Notes under the pieces: generated by a model
Told to the model about the DNA's origin: nothing
Seen by the model: only the letters and a program-made list of their open reading frames with translations
The model's database searches: none
Translations under genes and position numbers: made by a program
From: Bin80 sp965215475
GTDB lineage: Bacteria; Bacteroidota; Rhodothermia; Rhodothermales; Bin80
Length of the DNA: 64,000 nt
Direction: 5' to 3'
NCBI GenBank assembly: GCA_965215475.1
Contig: OZ244061.1
Coordinates: 3,224,001 to 3,288,000, forward strand
Shown here: piece after piece, positions 46,855 to 55,450 of the stretch
Position numbering within the stretch: the stretch's first letter is position 1
How the letters are laid out: each line of letters begins with the position of its first letter

Positions 46855-47760
46855 CTAAAAAGGCAGAGGAGTCCCCTCAGATTTTGTTTTTTCCCAGTAG
46901 ATCTCACGCACTCTCAGGGTAAGCGGGCCTGGTTTACCCGTGCCGATGATCCGTCCATCTACTTCGAGGACCGGAGTGATTTCTCCCATAGTACCAGTAG
47001 TAAACATCTCATCTGCAGTGTACATGTCGGTGATCGAGAGATTCTGTTCATGGCAAGGAATCTGTGTTTCCTGGGATATTCTGAGAATTTTTGCACGTGT
47101 AATACCGGGTAGACAGCTGTCAGGCCAAGGAGTCAGGAGTTGTTCATTTTTTACGAGGAAGATATTCGTGGCATTGGTTTCTGAGAGATAGCCATGAAGG
47201 TCAAGCATTACCGCATCATCTACACCGGCAATATTTGCCTGGATCTTGGCAAGGATATTATTGATGAGGTTATTATGATGAATTTTAGAGTCCAGGCACT
47301 GTGGAGTATTGCGGCGGATAGAAGAAGTGATCAAGCGGATTCCACTTTCTGCATAAACAGGCTTTTTCCACTCTGCCAGTACGATGAGTGTGGGACCGTA
47401 TACGTTGAGGCGGGGATCCATTCCTGAAGTTGTCTTTTCTCCTCGCGTCAAAGTCAATCGTACATGAGTATCTTCACGCATTCCATTGGCTTTTAAGGTC
47501 GCAAAGAGAGCATTGCGGACAAATTTGGGGGCTGGTATATCTACGAACCCCATGGCGTGTGCGGAACTCATGAGCCGAGCCATGTGCGCATCCAATTCAT
47601 AGACGCGTCCATCGTAGATCCGCAGGCCCTCCCAAACGGCATCTCCGCCCTGGACAGCACTGTCAAAAACAGAAACCTTTGCCTCAGATCGGGGCACTAA
47701 CCGATCCTTTACCCATACCAGGATGGTATGGTTACGCGGGTCAGGTATTGAGATATGCAT
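46855..47760 (-). CDS. class IV aminotransferase (branched-chain or D-amino acid type)
   Basis: This 301-residue PLP enzyme shows FDSAVQGGDAVWEGLRIYDG near residue 30, the PLP-lysine region QCLDSKIHHNNLINNILAKI near 155, and ETNATNIFLVKNEQLLTPWP then GITRAKIL near 200-225, typical of fold type IV transaminases such as IlvE. The signature in between (DVVMLD in IlvE) is VDDAVMLDLHGYLSETNATN. Substrate choice between branched-chain amino acids and other amines cannot be read reliably. It begins 13 bp after the sulfotransferase-like gene, so the two form an operon. Related pairs of an aminotransferase and a sulfotransferase-like gene exist in other bacteria. Confidence 0.88.
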   Translation of the reverse strand: MHISIPDPRNHTILVWVKDRLVPRSEAKVSVFDSAVQGGDAVWEGLRIYDGRVYELDAHMARLMSSAHAMGFVDIPAPKFVRNALFATLKANGMREDTHVRLTLTRGEKTTSGMDPRLNVYGPTLIVLAEWKKPVYAESGIRLITSSIRRNTPQCLDSKIHHNNLINNILAKIQANIAGVDDAVMLDLHGYLSETNATNIFLVKNEQLLTPWPDSCLPGITRAKILRISQETQIPCHEQNLSITDMYTADEMFTTGTMGEITPVLEVDGRIIGTGKPGPLTLRVREIYWEKTKSEGTPLPF

Positions 47761-47772
47761 GTATTATCTAGT

Positions 47773-48492
47773 TTAGGCTTTCAGAGCGTGATGATATAAG
47801 TAATTGTAATGGGGAATACACTCCTTGAGCAAGGGGCGAAGAAAATCAGGGAAAGGTTCCGTCTTATGCTTATACGGCGCAAAGCCAGTAGATTTATGGA
47901 GTACATGGTACCAATATGGGGCCCAGACGCCATCCTCCGCAATCGGTTTTGCTTCCCAGTGGAGCATGGCAGGATCAAAGTCAATCCCAAGCTTTGAACA
48001 GAGATCAGAAAGAATTTTTTCTGGATCAGTCAAGACCTCACGTGCATCGAGAACGAAAGGAGGGGTTCCACGATGTGTGAGATAGTCAAAGACTTTGCGC
48101 TGCATCGCTAAGGCCGTGTCTGCAAGTTCAGGTTGGGGTACTTGATTGATGAGTGAAGGGAGCATCTGTTCGGGGTCACGAATTAAGATCACTGTGGTCA
48201 TATAATCCAGGAATACCCAGTCCAAATCAATCAAGTGATGCCCCATGTTTTTGATGAAGAGTACAGGATGATCGGATGCACCCAAAAGAGTTTCTTGGAT
48301 AATCTTTTCCCCAGAATGCTCCATAGCGTTCAGAATTTCATCTCTACCAGGATGTGATGCTCCGGTGCGTAGGAGATAATGGGCATAAAGCGGTTCGTCA
48401 ACTACATGTGCGTCCAGACGCTGAGCGAATGAATACATGAGAGCAGTAGACACATTGCGTGGACCGCTACATAAGTGAATTCGTAAGCACAT
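47773..48492 (-). CDS. sulfotransferase-family P-loop protein
   Basis: This 239-residue protein starts with the 5'-phosphosulfate-binding loop of sulfotransferases (IHLCSGPRNVSTALMYSFAQ). It has the second nucleotide-contact segment TTVILIRDPEQMLPSLIN near residue 100 and the C-terminal helical part. Such proteins are often annotated only by fold, and some act on small molecules. It is co-directional with, and 13 bp from, the class IV aminotransferase gene, which suggests a shared pathway on an amino-acid-derived substrate. The actual acceptor is unknown. Confidence 0.75.
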   Translation of the reverse strand: MCLRIHLCSGPRNVSTALMYSFAQRLDAHVVDEPLYAHYLLRTGASHPGRDEILNAMEHSGEKIIQETLLGASDHPVLFIKNMGHHLIDLDWVFLDYMTTVILIRDPEQMLPSLINQVPQPELADTALAMQRKVFDYLTHRGTPPFVLDAREVLTDPEKILSDLCSKLGIDFDPAMLHWEAKPIAEDGVWAPYWYHVLHKSTGFAPYKHKTEPFPDFLRPLLKECIPHYNYLYHHALKA

Positions 48493-48589
48493 AACAAAAT
48501 GGGTAAAAAGGGCAGATAGGATAACATGTACCGTTCATGCGTATCAAACAACCTGCTTTGGTACATGTTGACAATCAATAAATAAATTC

Positions 48590-49393
48590 ATGGAGTCTTT
48601 GGAATTATTTTTTCGAACGATATTAGAGGAAGCTGGACGTCGTGCAATGAGCTATTTTCTTTGTACGACGCATGAGATCAAACAAGACGGGTCACCGGTT
48701 ACTGCAGCAGATAAAGCGGTTCAGGAATATCTGGTTACTGCGGTTATGCAAAAATTTCCACAAGATGGTATTATCGCAGAAGAAGAGGAAGTGTTACGAC
48801 CCCCAAGACATGGGTCACGATATTGGACGATTGATCCGATTGACGGGACCGTTCCATTCATGGCAGGAATGGCAAGTTGGGGAATCGCCGTAGGATTGAT
48901 TGAAGAAAACTTGCCAGTTGCGGGATTTATTTACCTTCCTGCAACCAAGGACTTGTTTTATTCAACAGGAACACATGCATGGAGGAATTCTCAACCTAGA
49001 TTCATGACGACGGATCGCTCCTTGCATGCACATACGATTATGTTGACCCATGGAAGACCTCACCAGCGCTATACACTTCAGGATACCTTTCCCGGCCGCG
49101 TCTTTTGTTTGGGAACGGCATCGGCGCATTTGAGCTTGGTTGCAACCGGAGGTGCTCATGTCGTCCTAATCGGCCACGACAAAATTTGGGATCTTACCCC
49201 GGGATATGCGATGTTAACGGCAAACGGTGGGGTTCTACGTTATATCGATGGGACTGACTGTGATCTATCAGCTCTATTGGATCGCCGGCCCGCGCCACTA
49301 CCGATGCTTGGAGGGCCGGCATCATTGGTGGACGAAACCCTGTCTCACCTAGATTATTGGGCAATTCAAGGTTCTATTGTGAGTGGTATATGA
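48590..49393 (+). CDS. inositol monophosphatase-family phosphatase
   Basis: This 267-residue Mg-dependent sugar-phosphate phosphatase shows the full metal site: DGSPVTAADKAVQEYLV near residue 30, GIIAEEEE near 65, WTIDPIDGTVPFMAGMASWG near 83-102 and the C-terminal aspartate IWDLTPGYAML near 203. The family includes histidinol-phosphatase (HisN), inositol monophosphatase and CysQ-like enzymes. The loop after DPIDGT (VPFM instead of TNF or KNF) favours the HisN-like branch, but this is tentative. It is divergent from the sulfotransferase gene and convergent with the GH3 gene, 38 bp away. Confidence 0.85.
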   Translation: MESLELFFRTILEEAGRRAMSYFLCTTHEIKQDGSPVTAADKAVQEYLVTAVMQKFPQDGIIAEEEEVLRPPRHGSRYWTIDPIDGTVPFMAGMASWGIAVGLIEENLPVAGFIYLPATKDLFYSTGTHAWRNSQPRFMTTDRSLHAHTIMLTHGRPHQRYTLQDTFPGRVFCLGTASAHLSLVATGGAHVVLIGHDKIWDLTPGYAMLTANGGVLRYIDGTDCDLSALLDRRPAPLPMLGGPASLVDETLSHLDYWAIQGSIVSGI

Positions 49394-49431
49394 AGAGAGC
49401 AAGATCTTGGAAGATCTCTTTACCTAGACGT

Positions 49432-50946
49432 CTACATAAATTCATCTACACAAATTCGACGTGCCTTTTGCCCCGCATGTTCTAGAATACCCTCTGCGAT
49501 ATTGCGCTGATCGCTCATTCGAGGGACCTTCGTTTGACTTCGGATCTGGCCCCGACTGGTTTTTAGCCATGCATTGAAGGTTCCCTCGGGCACAAGTACA
49601 ATCTCTGGTGGCCGGAAGGCTTTTGCCTCACGTCGAATTTGATAATGTCGGTTAATGTCACAAAGAGCAAGGTCAAGTGATCGGATAAACCCCTCACAGT
49701 CGTCGGGGATTCGACGAAATTCAACGAGCCATTCATGGGCCGGAGTCCGATTCCCATTGGGAGGGATTGCAGAAACATGATATTCCCGTACGAGGCTTCC
49801 GGTAACATCACTCGTGTGATCAATTGCTTTCCGAGCATCCTCCCCAAAAACGGCTTCTCCATATTTGTCAATCATCTCTGAGGTTCTTCCAGCAACGACA
49901 ATCTTGTGTGTTGATGTATCGGTAAAACGAATCACATCGCCCAACACATATGACCAGAGTCCACTACATGTGGTAAGGATTGGAGCATATCGTACTCCCG
50001 GTTGTACATGCTCGATCGTCAATCTCTTAGGGTTCTCTGAGGTAAGATCCTCCAAGGGAACGAACTCGTAAAAGACACCATTATTCAGATGGAGATGCAT
50101 GGCCGGGTCATTCAAGTCGGTTTGGTAGGAAAAGAAACCCTCCGAGGCACCGTAGACTTCTAAAAAATCAACACCGGGCAGGCCGATTTGCTCCTCGAGA
50201 ATGGATCGGTAAGAACTAAGCGCAACCCCTCCTGAGATATATAATTGAAGTTTGGGCCAAATCTCTCCAACGGTCCGCACACTGGTCCCATTCACTTCAT
50301 TGTAGCGTTCAATCAATAGTCCAAAAACAACTAACGCCCATGTTGGAGCCATTGCAACAAGACGAATATCTTGATTCATCGTCTGCTCCACAACAGAGCG
50401 CAACTTTTGATCCCAGTCAGGAGCATAAGCAACCGATAATGGAACTGCCTGCAGGAATAGTTTAAAGAAAGTAGGCACAAAAATCGTTTGCAATCCACTA
50501 ACCTCTCCAATGAGGGTGCCGGGGAATTTGGGATCGTCTTCAATGCTCCCGGGAAGGGTCAGATGTTTACCTAGAATCGCTTTGATTGACCTTGAGCGGA
50601 GGATATACTTCCGGGTAAGAGTGACAGCAAACTTGCGGTTAAACCGAAACATATCCTTGCTGAGAGGGATGATTTTCCCTTTTGAGGCCGTTCCACTTGA
50701 AACGGCAAAATGCTGAAACTTACCGGGCCAGAACAAATTTTCTGCACCGGCACGGATTTGATCTACAAACGGTTGGATATCATCATAAGTGTGAATGGGG
50801 ACACGAGATTGATAGGCTTTTACAACATCAGGCTGGCGGGCAATGTCTGCAAATCCAAACCTATGCCCCCACTCGGTGTTGGAAGCTCGGCGCAATAGAC
50901 GTCGTAGCAATCTAGATTGTATTTTGGCAGATGCGTGCTGATTCAT
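49432..50946 (-). CDS. GH3-family acyl-adenylate enzyme
   Basis: This 504-residue protein belongs to the GH3 family, named after plant auxin-conjugating enzymes and common but poorly studied in Bacteroidota. The ATP-binding SSGTASKGKIIPLSKDM lies near residue 84, YGASEGFFSYQ near 265 and YVLGDVIRFTDTS with VAGRTSEMIDKYGEAVF near 330-355, the acyl-adenylate hinge segment. Plant members join amino acids to carboxylate hormones. The bacterial substrate is unknown. It is convergent with the IMPase-family gene and divergent from folP, with 110 bp between the starts. Confidence 0.85.
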   Translation of the reverse strand: MNQHASAKIQSRLLRRLLRRASNTEWGHRFGFADIARQPDVVKAYQSRVPIHTYDDIQPFVDQIRAGAENLFWPGKFQHFAVSSGTASKGKIIPLSKDMFRFNRKFAVTLTRKYILRSRSIKAILGKHLTLPGSIEDDPKFPGTLIGEVSGLQTIFVPTFFKLFLQAVPLSVAYAPDWDQKLRSVVEQTMNQDIRLVAMAPTWALVVFGLLIERYNEVNGTSVRTVGEIWPKLQLYISGGVALSSYRSILEEQIGLPGVDFLEVYGASEGFFSYQTDLNDPAMHLHLNNGVFYEFVPLEDLTSENPKRLTIEHVQPGVRYAPILTTCSGLWSYVLGDVIRFTDTSTHKIVVAGRTSEMIDKYGEAVFGEDARKAIDHTSDVTGSLVREYHVSAIPPNGNRTPAHEWLVEFRRIPDDCEGFIRSLDLALCDINRHYQIRREAKAFRPPEIVLVPEGTFNAWLKTSRGQIRSQTKVPRMSDQRNIAEGILEHAGQKARRICVDEFM

Positions 50947-51056
50947 AATTTAGGGGAAGATCGCAACAAGTAACAATAGGTTAATCCGGATTGTCGCGAT
51001 GGCCTCCTGGCACTTGCATTTAAGATTTATCCGCGCCGTTTAACACATATAAGAAG

Positions 51057-51977
51057 ATGCAGGATCCACAAAATAGGAATGGTCACTCTATATGTGATAC
51101 CCCATTGGGGGTAAACTGTCGAGATCAATGGCTTGCTTTAAATCAAGGGACGGTGATCATGGGGATATTGAATGTAACGCCAGATTCATTCTATGATGGG
51201 GGAAAATATACAAGCCCATCAAGCGCTCTCCATCGTACAGAAGCTATGCTGGAAGAAGGGGCTGCAATTATTGATGTTGGAGGTGCTTCGTCCCGACCGC
51301 GCGGAAGCATCTATGGTACGGGTGCAGAGCAAGTTTCAGATGAAAGTGAGATAGAGCGAATTATTCCAGTCATCAAAGCAATTCGAAGATCATTTCCGGA
51401 AGCGATTATTTCTGCGGACACATTTAACTCTACCGTTGCACGAGAGGCACTAGGCGCTGGAGCGCACATGATCAATGATGTTTCAGGTCTTCAAAATGGA
51501 ACGCTATCTGCTGAGTATGCAGCAGATATGGGGGCAGCGTATCTGGTCATGCATTCAATTCGGCAAGCAGGTAGCATGGTTCACGCAGCCGTCTATAGTG
51601 ATGTTGTGACTTCTGTTTATGAAAGCTTGACAGAGTCAGTAATGCGGGCACAGGAGGCAGGCGTGCAGAGCATTGTGATTGATCCTGGGTTTGGCTTTGG
51701 AAAACGGCATACGGATAATTTACGCCTGATTCAGCGTCTGAACTTACTCAAAAGATTGGGCCACCCTATACTGGTAGGAATATCTCGTAAGAGTACAGTT
51801 GGTCAAGTTCTGAGTAACAATGGAACCCCAGCGCCAGTTCAGGATCGCCTGTACGGATCGCTGGGAATGGCGGCAGTGGCTGTACTTCATGGAGCAAGGA
51901 TAATCAGAACGCATGATGTTCGTGAAACCCGTGAAATGATCCTAGGTCTAGAAGCAGTCTTGAACGTTGTGCCATGA
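51057..51977 (+). CDS. folP: dihydropteroate synthase
   Basis: This 306-residue TIM-barrel enzyme joins p-aminobenzoate to dihydropterin pyrophosphate in folate synthesis. Signatures are IMGILNVTPDSFYDGGKY near residue 32, IIDVGGASSRPRG near 77, SADTFNSTVAREAL near 120, NDVSGLQ near 142, VIDPGFGFGKRHTDNL near 202 and VGISRKSTVGQVL near 240. The N-terminal 30 residues are a little longer than in most homologues. The stop overlaps the start of cdaA as ATGA, the conserved folP-cdaA arrangement of Bacteroidota and relatives, so the two are translated together. Confidence 0.96.
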   Translation: MQDPQNRNGHSICDTPLGVNCRDQWLALNQGTVIMGILNVTPDSFYDGGKYTSPSSALHRTEAMLEEGAAIIDVGGASSRPRGSIYGTGAEQVSDESEIERIIPVIKAIRRSFPEAIISADTFNSTVAREALGAGAHMINDVSGLQNGTLSAEYAADMGAAYLVMHSIRQAGSMVHAAVYSDVVTSVYESLTESVMRAQEAGVQSIVIDPGFGFGKRHTDNLRLIQRLNLLKRLGHPILVGISRKSTVGQVLSNNGTPAPVQDRLYGSLGMAAVAVLHGARIIRTHDVRETREMILGLEAVLNVVP

Positions 51978-52765
51978 ATCTTTTCGGCATCATTCCCGTG
52001 CGGCTGATTGACCTCTTCGAGATTCTACTCGTAGCTCTGGTCTTCTATCGGCTCTATATCACCATGCGTGGGACGCTGGCAGTATCTCTGTTTGGGGGGT
52101 TGTTAGGTCTTTTGTTTATCCAGTTTCTTGTGGAAGTGACCGACATGAAGGTATTACAATTCATGTTTTCGGCACTAAATGACATTTACGTATTAGCTGC
52201 AATTATTGTATTTCAGCCCGAAATTCGGAGGGTATTGATATTTTTGGGACAAACACCTTTACTCCGTCGGCTTTTTGCACCTGTAGGCAAAGAGGTAGTC
52301 ATCCCCGAGATCATTTCTGCCATCAGCACGCTGAGTAAGGAGAAATTTGGAGCATTGATTGTGTTCAAGCGAACCAATGGACTTCGAAGTTATGAAGAAA
52401 CGGGAGAATCTATACAGGCGAAAATCAACAGTAACCTCTTGGTTTCGATCTTTCGCACCACTAGTCCACTGCATGATGGAGCCGTGATTATTTCAGATAA
52501 TCGTATTGAGGCTGTAAGATGTATCTTGCCTGTTTCCCGTAGCAGGCGCCTAGGAGCACAATTTGGAACAAGACACAGAGCGGCGGTAGGGCTTACAGAA
52601 GAAACAGATGCATTTGTAGTTGTACTATCCGAGGAGACCGGAAAAATCTCTGTTGCAGAACAGGGAGTTATGATCTCAGGGCTTACAATAGAAGAGCTGA
52701 AAAGCCAATTGTCTGAAGCCTTGAGTTCTCAGATGTCATCGGGGGGGCTCGGTCAAACAGAATAA
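51974..52765 (+). CDS. cdaA: diadenylate cyclase CdaA
   Basis: This 263-residue membrane protein makes cyclic di-AMP from two ATP. Three membrane segments fill residues 10-80. The DAC domain follows with LHDGAVIISDNRIEAVRCIL near residue 170 and LGAQFGTRHRAAVGLTEETD near 195, the DGA and RHR catalytic motifs. The length is normal. It overlaps folP by four bases and is followed after 8 bp by pcm with an AGGAG ribosome-binding site, so folP, cdaA and pcm form one unit. Cyclic di-AMP controls potassium and osmotic balance in many bacteria. Confidence 0.95.
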   Translation: MNLFGIIPVRLIDLFEILLVALVFYRLYITMRGTLAVSLFGGLLGLLFIQFLVEVTDMKVLQFMFSALNDIYVLAAIIVFQPEIRRVLIFLGQTPLLRRLFAPVGKEVVIPEIISAISTLSKEKFGALIVFKRTNGLRSYEETGESIQAKINSNLLVSIFRTTSPLHDGAVIISDNRIEAVRCILPVSRSRRLGAQFGTRHRAAVGLTEETDAFVVVLSEETGKISVAEQGVMISGLTIEELKSQLSEALSSQMSSGGLGQTE

Positions 52766-52773
52766 TCAGGAGT

Positions 52774-53433
52774 ATGGCAAAATCAGGTGGGCTCTATGTT
52801 CGCAGGAGAGCAGAGTTGGTCGAGATAGTTCGAAAAAATGGAGTGACAGACGAGCGGGTTCTTTCTGCGATTGGGCGTGTCGAGAGAGAACAGTTTATTG
52901 AACCCGCTTTGCGGCATCGGGCCTATGAGGATCTGGCATTACCCATCGGTATGCGTCAGACGATTTCTCAACCAACGACTGTCGCAGTCCAGACCATGCT
53001 TCTTGAGACAGAACCAGGGGACAAGGTTTTGGAAATTGGTACCGGTAGTGGGTATCAGGCAGCAATACTTTGTGAAATGGGAGTCCGGGTCTACTCAATT
53101 GAGCGTCACCGAAAATTGCATCAGAGGGCAAGAATGGTTTTGAATGATCTTGGATACAAAGTATTACTTCGTGCCGGAGATGGGACACAGGGATGGCAGG
53201 GCATTGCCCCATTTGATGGGATCATCGTGACGGCAGGCGCGCTCGAAATTCCTCAGAGACTTCTTGAGCAGCTTCGACTGCCTAGAGAAGAAAGATCAGG
53301 TGGGCGTCTAGTCGTTCCGGTAGGAGACAAGAATCGGCAACGAATGACGAAAGTGGTTCGGACGGGCGAGGATTCGTATGAAACAAGTGAGGGGGGAGAT
53401 TTTTCATTCGTGCCCTTGGTGAATTCTAAATAA
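52774..53433 (+). CDS. pcm: protein-L-isoaspartate O-methyltransferase
   Basis: This 219-residue enzyme repairs isoaspartyl residues in damaged proteins using S-adenosylmethionine. LALPIGMRQTISQPTTVAVQ near residue 50 is the substrate-binding segment. KVLEIGTGSGYQAAILCEMG near 85 is SAM motif I, and PFDGIIVTAGALEIPQRLLE near 147 is motif II. The ATG is preceded by AGGAG. Its last codons overlap the end of the convergent gene at 53426 by eight bases. Confidence 0.94.
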   Translation: MAKSGGLYVRRRAELVEIVRKNGVTDERVLSAIGRVEREQFIEPALRHRAYEDLALPIGMRQTISQPTTVAVQTMLLETEPGDKVLEIGTGSGYQAAILCEMGVRVYSIERHRKLHQRARMVLNDLGYKVLLRAGDGTQGWQGIAPFDGIIVTAGALEIPQRLLEQLRLPREERSGGRLVVPVGDKNRQRMTKVVRTGEDSYETSEGGDFSFVPLVNSK

Positions 53434-54667
53434 CTACAGTTTCATCGGGGCCCTCATAAGCCTGAAGCAAGGCACGTTTGGCGTCATCACGCAGATGGTC
53501 AGCAGTCTGATGATCCTTCGTCATTGCCACTGCTCCGATGTATACGCCACCGGTGAGTAAGCCTCCTTGATTCGCAATTTCGCTTTGGACGGCTTGGTGC
53601 CAAGGTTCAAGTTCATTTTTTGTGCAGTTTTTAAAGATCCCGTACAGCAGTTCTCCAAATTTTATTACACGGCAATCAGGATCCACTCGAAGTAAGCAAT
53701 CGGAGAAATTTTTTTCGATATCATCGAGTAAATCTCTGTACATTTTGGTGAGTATGTCTGACTTTTGAGGGACGATCAATGCGAAGACAAGCTCTTTCTC
53801 TTCAGTGTTTGCCGTCACCATCTCCTCATAAATGATCTCACGGCGAGGGCGATTTGGGTCTTCTCTGTAAAGCAATAGCGCGAGGGTGTCTCCGAAATTT
53901 TCGAGCAACTGTTTCGCGCGCGGATGATAAAGTCCATTTTGGGCTACGGTATCCACAAGTAGTAGTTTATTGGTTTCTCCAATGCGAGCAATTCCAATGG
54001 AGGTGATACTAGCGGGCTTTCTACTATAGGTTAGGTGATTCGACTGTAGATCTTGTGGACCAACGTTATGAATTGCGGAAGTCTCGGATTTTTGTAGAAG
54101 ATCGTACTTCAGGACAAACGACTCCCCCCGCGAGCGGATCCAATCGAATCCCGCTGTACCACATACTTCATACTCGTGATCATTTGACATCGGTTGAATA
54201 ATTCCCATTGCATGAGCATCAAGTACTACACGAAACCCCTGCAGGATCGGAACTATAATTTGTTTTTCAAGTGGATTGGTGAGCACATATGGAGTGAATA
54301 TATCTTTGGAATCGGGTTGTTGGCCAGTCTCTGAGAGTAGACTCAACTGAATCCCTTTAGGAGTGGGCGCATCGTCCATTCCCTCACCAAGGTCGGGAGG
54401 ATCAGCATAAGTCTTATCTGGATCTACAGGACGAATATCTACGATCCCAAAATCTTCTAATGACTCTTCTTTATTTAGCTCTATATCGGAGGTTTTCGGT
54501 TTTCGGTTCCGGTTTGAGGAAGGAATCGTAATCCATAGGATCAGAGAGATCAAAATAAGTCCCGCCATGGGGATATATTTCCACCATTCACTGATCTCAG
54601 TGGAGTTAACCGTGAGTGTAACGGCCGATGCTACGATGGCCAATGTAGTAAAGGTAATTCGCAGCAT
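53426..54667 (-). CDS. uncharacterised membrane-anchored protein with sensor-like C-terminus
   Basis: This 413-residue protein has two N-terminal membrane segments (residues 4-20 and 33-48), an acidic linker (residues 55-115) and a soluble remainder. Residues 140-285 look GAF-like (IIVPILQGFRVVLDAHAMGI, ITSIGIARIGETNKLLLVDT). Residues 290-400 have the alternating pattern of a nucleotide-cyclase-like fold but no GGDEF motif. I infer a signalling or regulatory protein facing the cytoplasm and cannot name a family. It is convergent with pcm, sharing eight bases, and is followed upstream by 170 bp without a gene. Confidence 0.6.
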   Translation of the reverse strand: MLRITFTTLAIVASAVTLTVNSTEISEWWKYIPMAGLILISLILWITIPSSNRNRKPKTSDIELNKEESLEDFGIVDIRPVDPDKTYADPPDLGEGMDDAPTPKGIQLSLLSETGQQPDSKDIFTPYVLTNPLEKQIIVPILQGFRVVLDAHAMGIIQPMSNDHEYEVCGTAGFDWIRSRGESFVLKYDLLQKSETSAIHNVGPQDLQSNHLTYSRKPASITSIGIARIGETNKLLLVDTVAQNGLYHPRAKQLLENFGDTLALLLYREDPNRPRREIIYEEMVTANTEEKELVFALIVPQKSDILTKMYRDLLDDIEKNFSDCLLRVDPDCRVIKFGELLYGIFKNCTKNELEPWHQAVQSEIANQGGLLTGGVYIGAVAMTKDHQTADHLRDDAKRALLQAYEGPDETVVI

Positions 54668-54839
54668 ACGAAATCGTGGGAAGAGCTATTGAATAGAAGC
54701 AAAAATACCGAAACAACTTCCAAAATACAAACCGCTGACTTTATGGCTCTATTTGGGCTTATACTGATTCTCCAGAATGCAAGGTCATTGATCTTTTCAC
54801 AAGGATCACGAATGCGATGTTCTTCACGTTTGAAAGCAC

Positions 54840-55229
54840 TTATCTGATATCTAATGAGTCAGGTAGATCGTTTCGTTGCAGATTAGGGTTAAGTAGTGGA
54901 CCAGTCAGGGGAAGATCAAAACTTGTAAGAAAATGTGCAAGCGTTGAAAACCAGAATTCTTGCTGAAATTCAATCCACGTATCTTCATGAGACGGGGTTG
55001 CAGATTTCGGGCCTTCTATATCAAGGTAGAAACACCGAGGCCAGTCGGGGAATCGCTCCTGAGCATTTTTGACAATCTGGAATGCTTCTTGGGCGGCATC
55101 ATAAAAACTCATCTCCTGGGTTACAATCATGTAAATTGAGACCGTGTTGTCAAAATTCATCCAGATTCCAGGGGATTCCGGTTTGTTATACTCTGGAATA
55201 ACTGGGGGGCTATCTGTGTGATCCCCCAT
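54840..55229 (-). CDS. uncharacterised 129-aa protein
   Basis: The product is acidic and aromatic-rich (PGIWMNFDNTVSIYMIVTQE, then MSFYDAAQEAFQIVKNAQER and FPDWPRCFYLDIEGP). It looks like a small soluble alpha/beta domain without signal or membrane segments. The C-terminus is Leu/Pro/Asn-rich. I do not recognise it. The frame is intact, with composition like the neighbouring housekeeping genes, and it lies between the membrane-anchored gene and the tRNA genes on the same strand. Confidence 0.5.
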   Translation of the reverse strand: MGDHTDSPPVIPEYNKPESPGIWMNFDNTVSIYMIVTQEMSFYDAAQEAFQIVKNAQERFPDWPRCFYLDIEGPKSATPSHEDTWIEFQQEFWFSTLAHFLTSFDLPLTGPLLNPNLQRNDLPDSLDIR

Positions 55230-55363
55230 GATAATAGATGAAAATGATTAGCCAAGTATGTCTCGATCTCACGGGTTGCTGACCTGAGATCCAATCGAAG
55301 AAACTTCTGATTTGATCATGGCAAGCCGTGGGACGATCTTTCCAGAACCAGAAAGAAAAATCG

Positions 55364-55447
55364 TGCCCGGGACTGGAATCGAACCAGCACGCCCAAAAGG
55401 GCACTGCCCCCTCAAGACAGCGCGTCTACCTATTCCGCCACCCGGGC
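55364..55447 (-). tRNA. tRNA-Leu (GAG)
   Basis: An 84-nt class II tRNA. The acceptor GCCCGGG pairs with CCCGGGC and the discriminator is A, with no CCA encoded. The anticodon stem CTGTC/GGCAG carries the loop TTGAGGG, giving GAG. A long variable arm (TGCCC TTTT GGGCG) precedes the T arm with GGTTCGATTCC. It lies three bases from the intron-containing tRNA-Lys gene on the same strand. Confidence 0.93.
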
Positions 55448-55450
55448 TGA

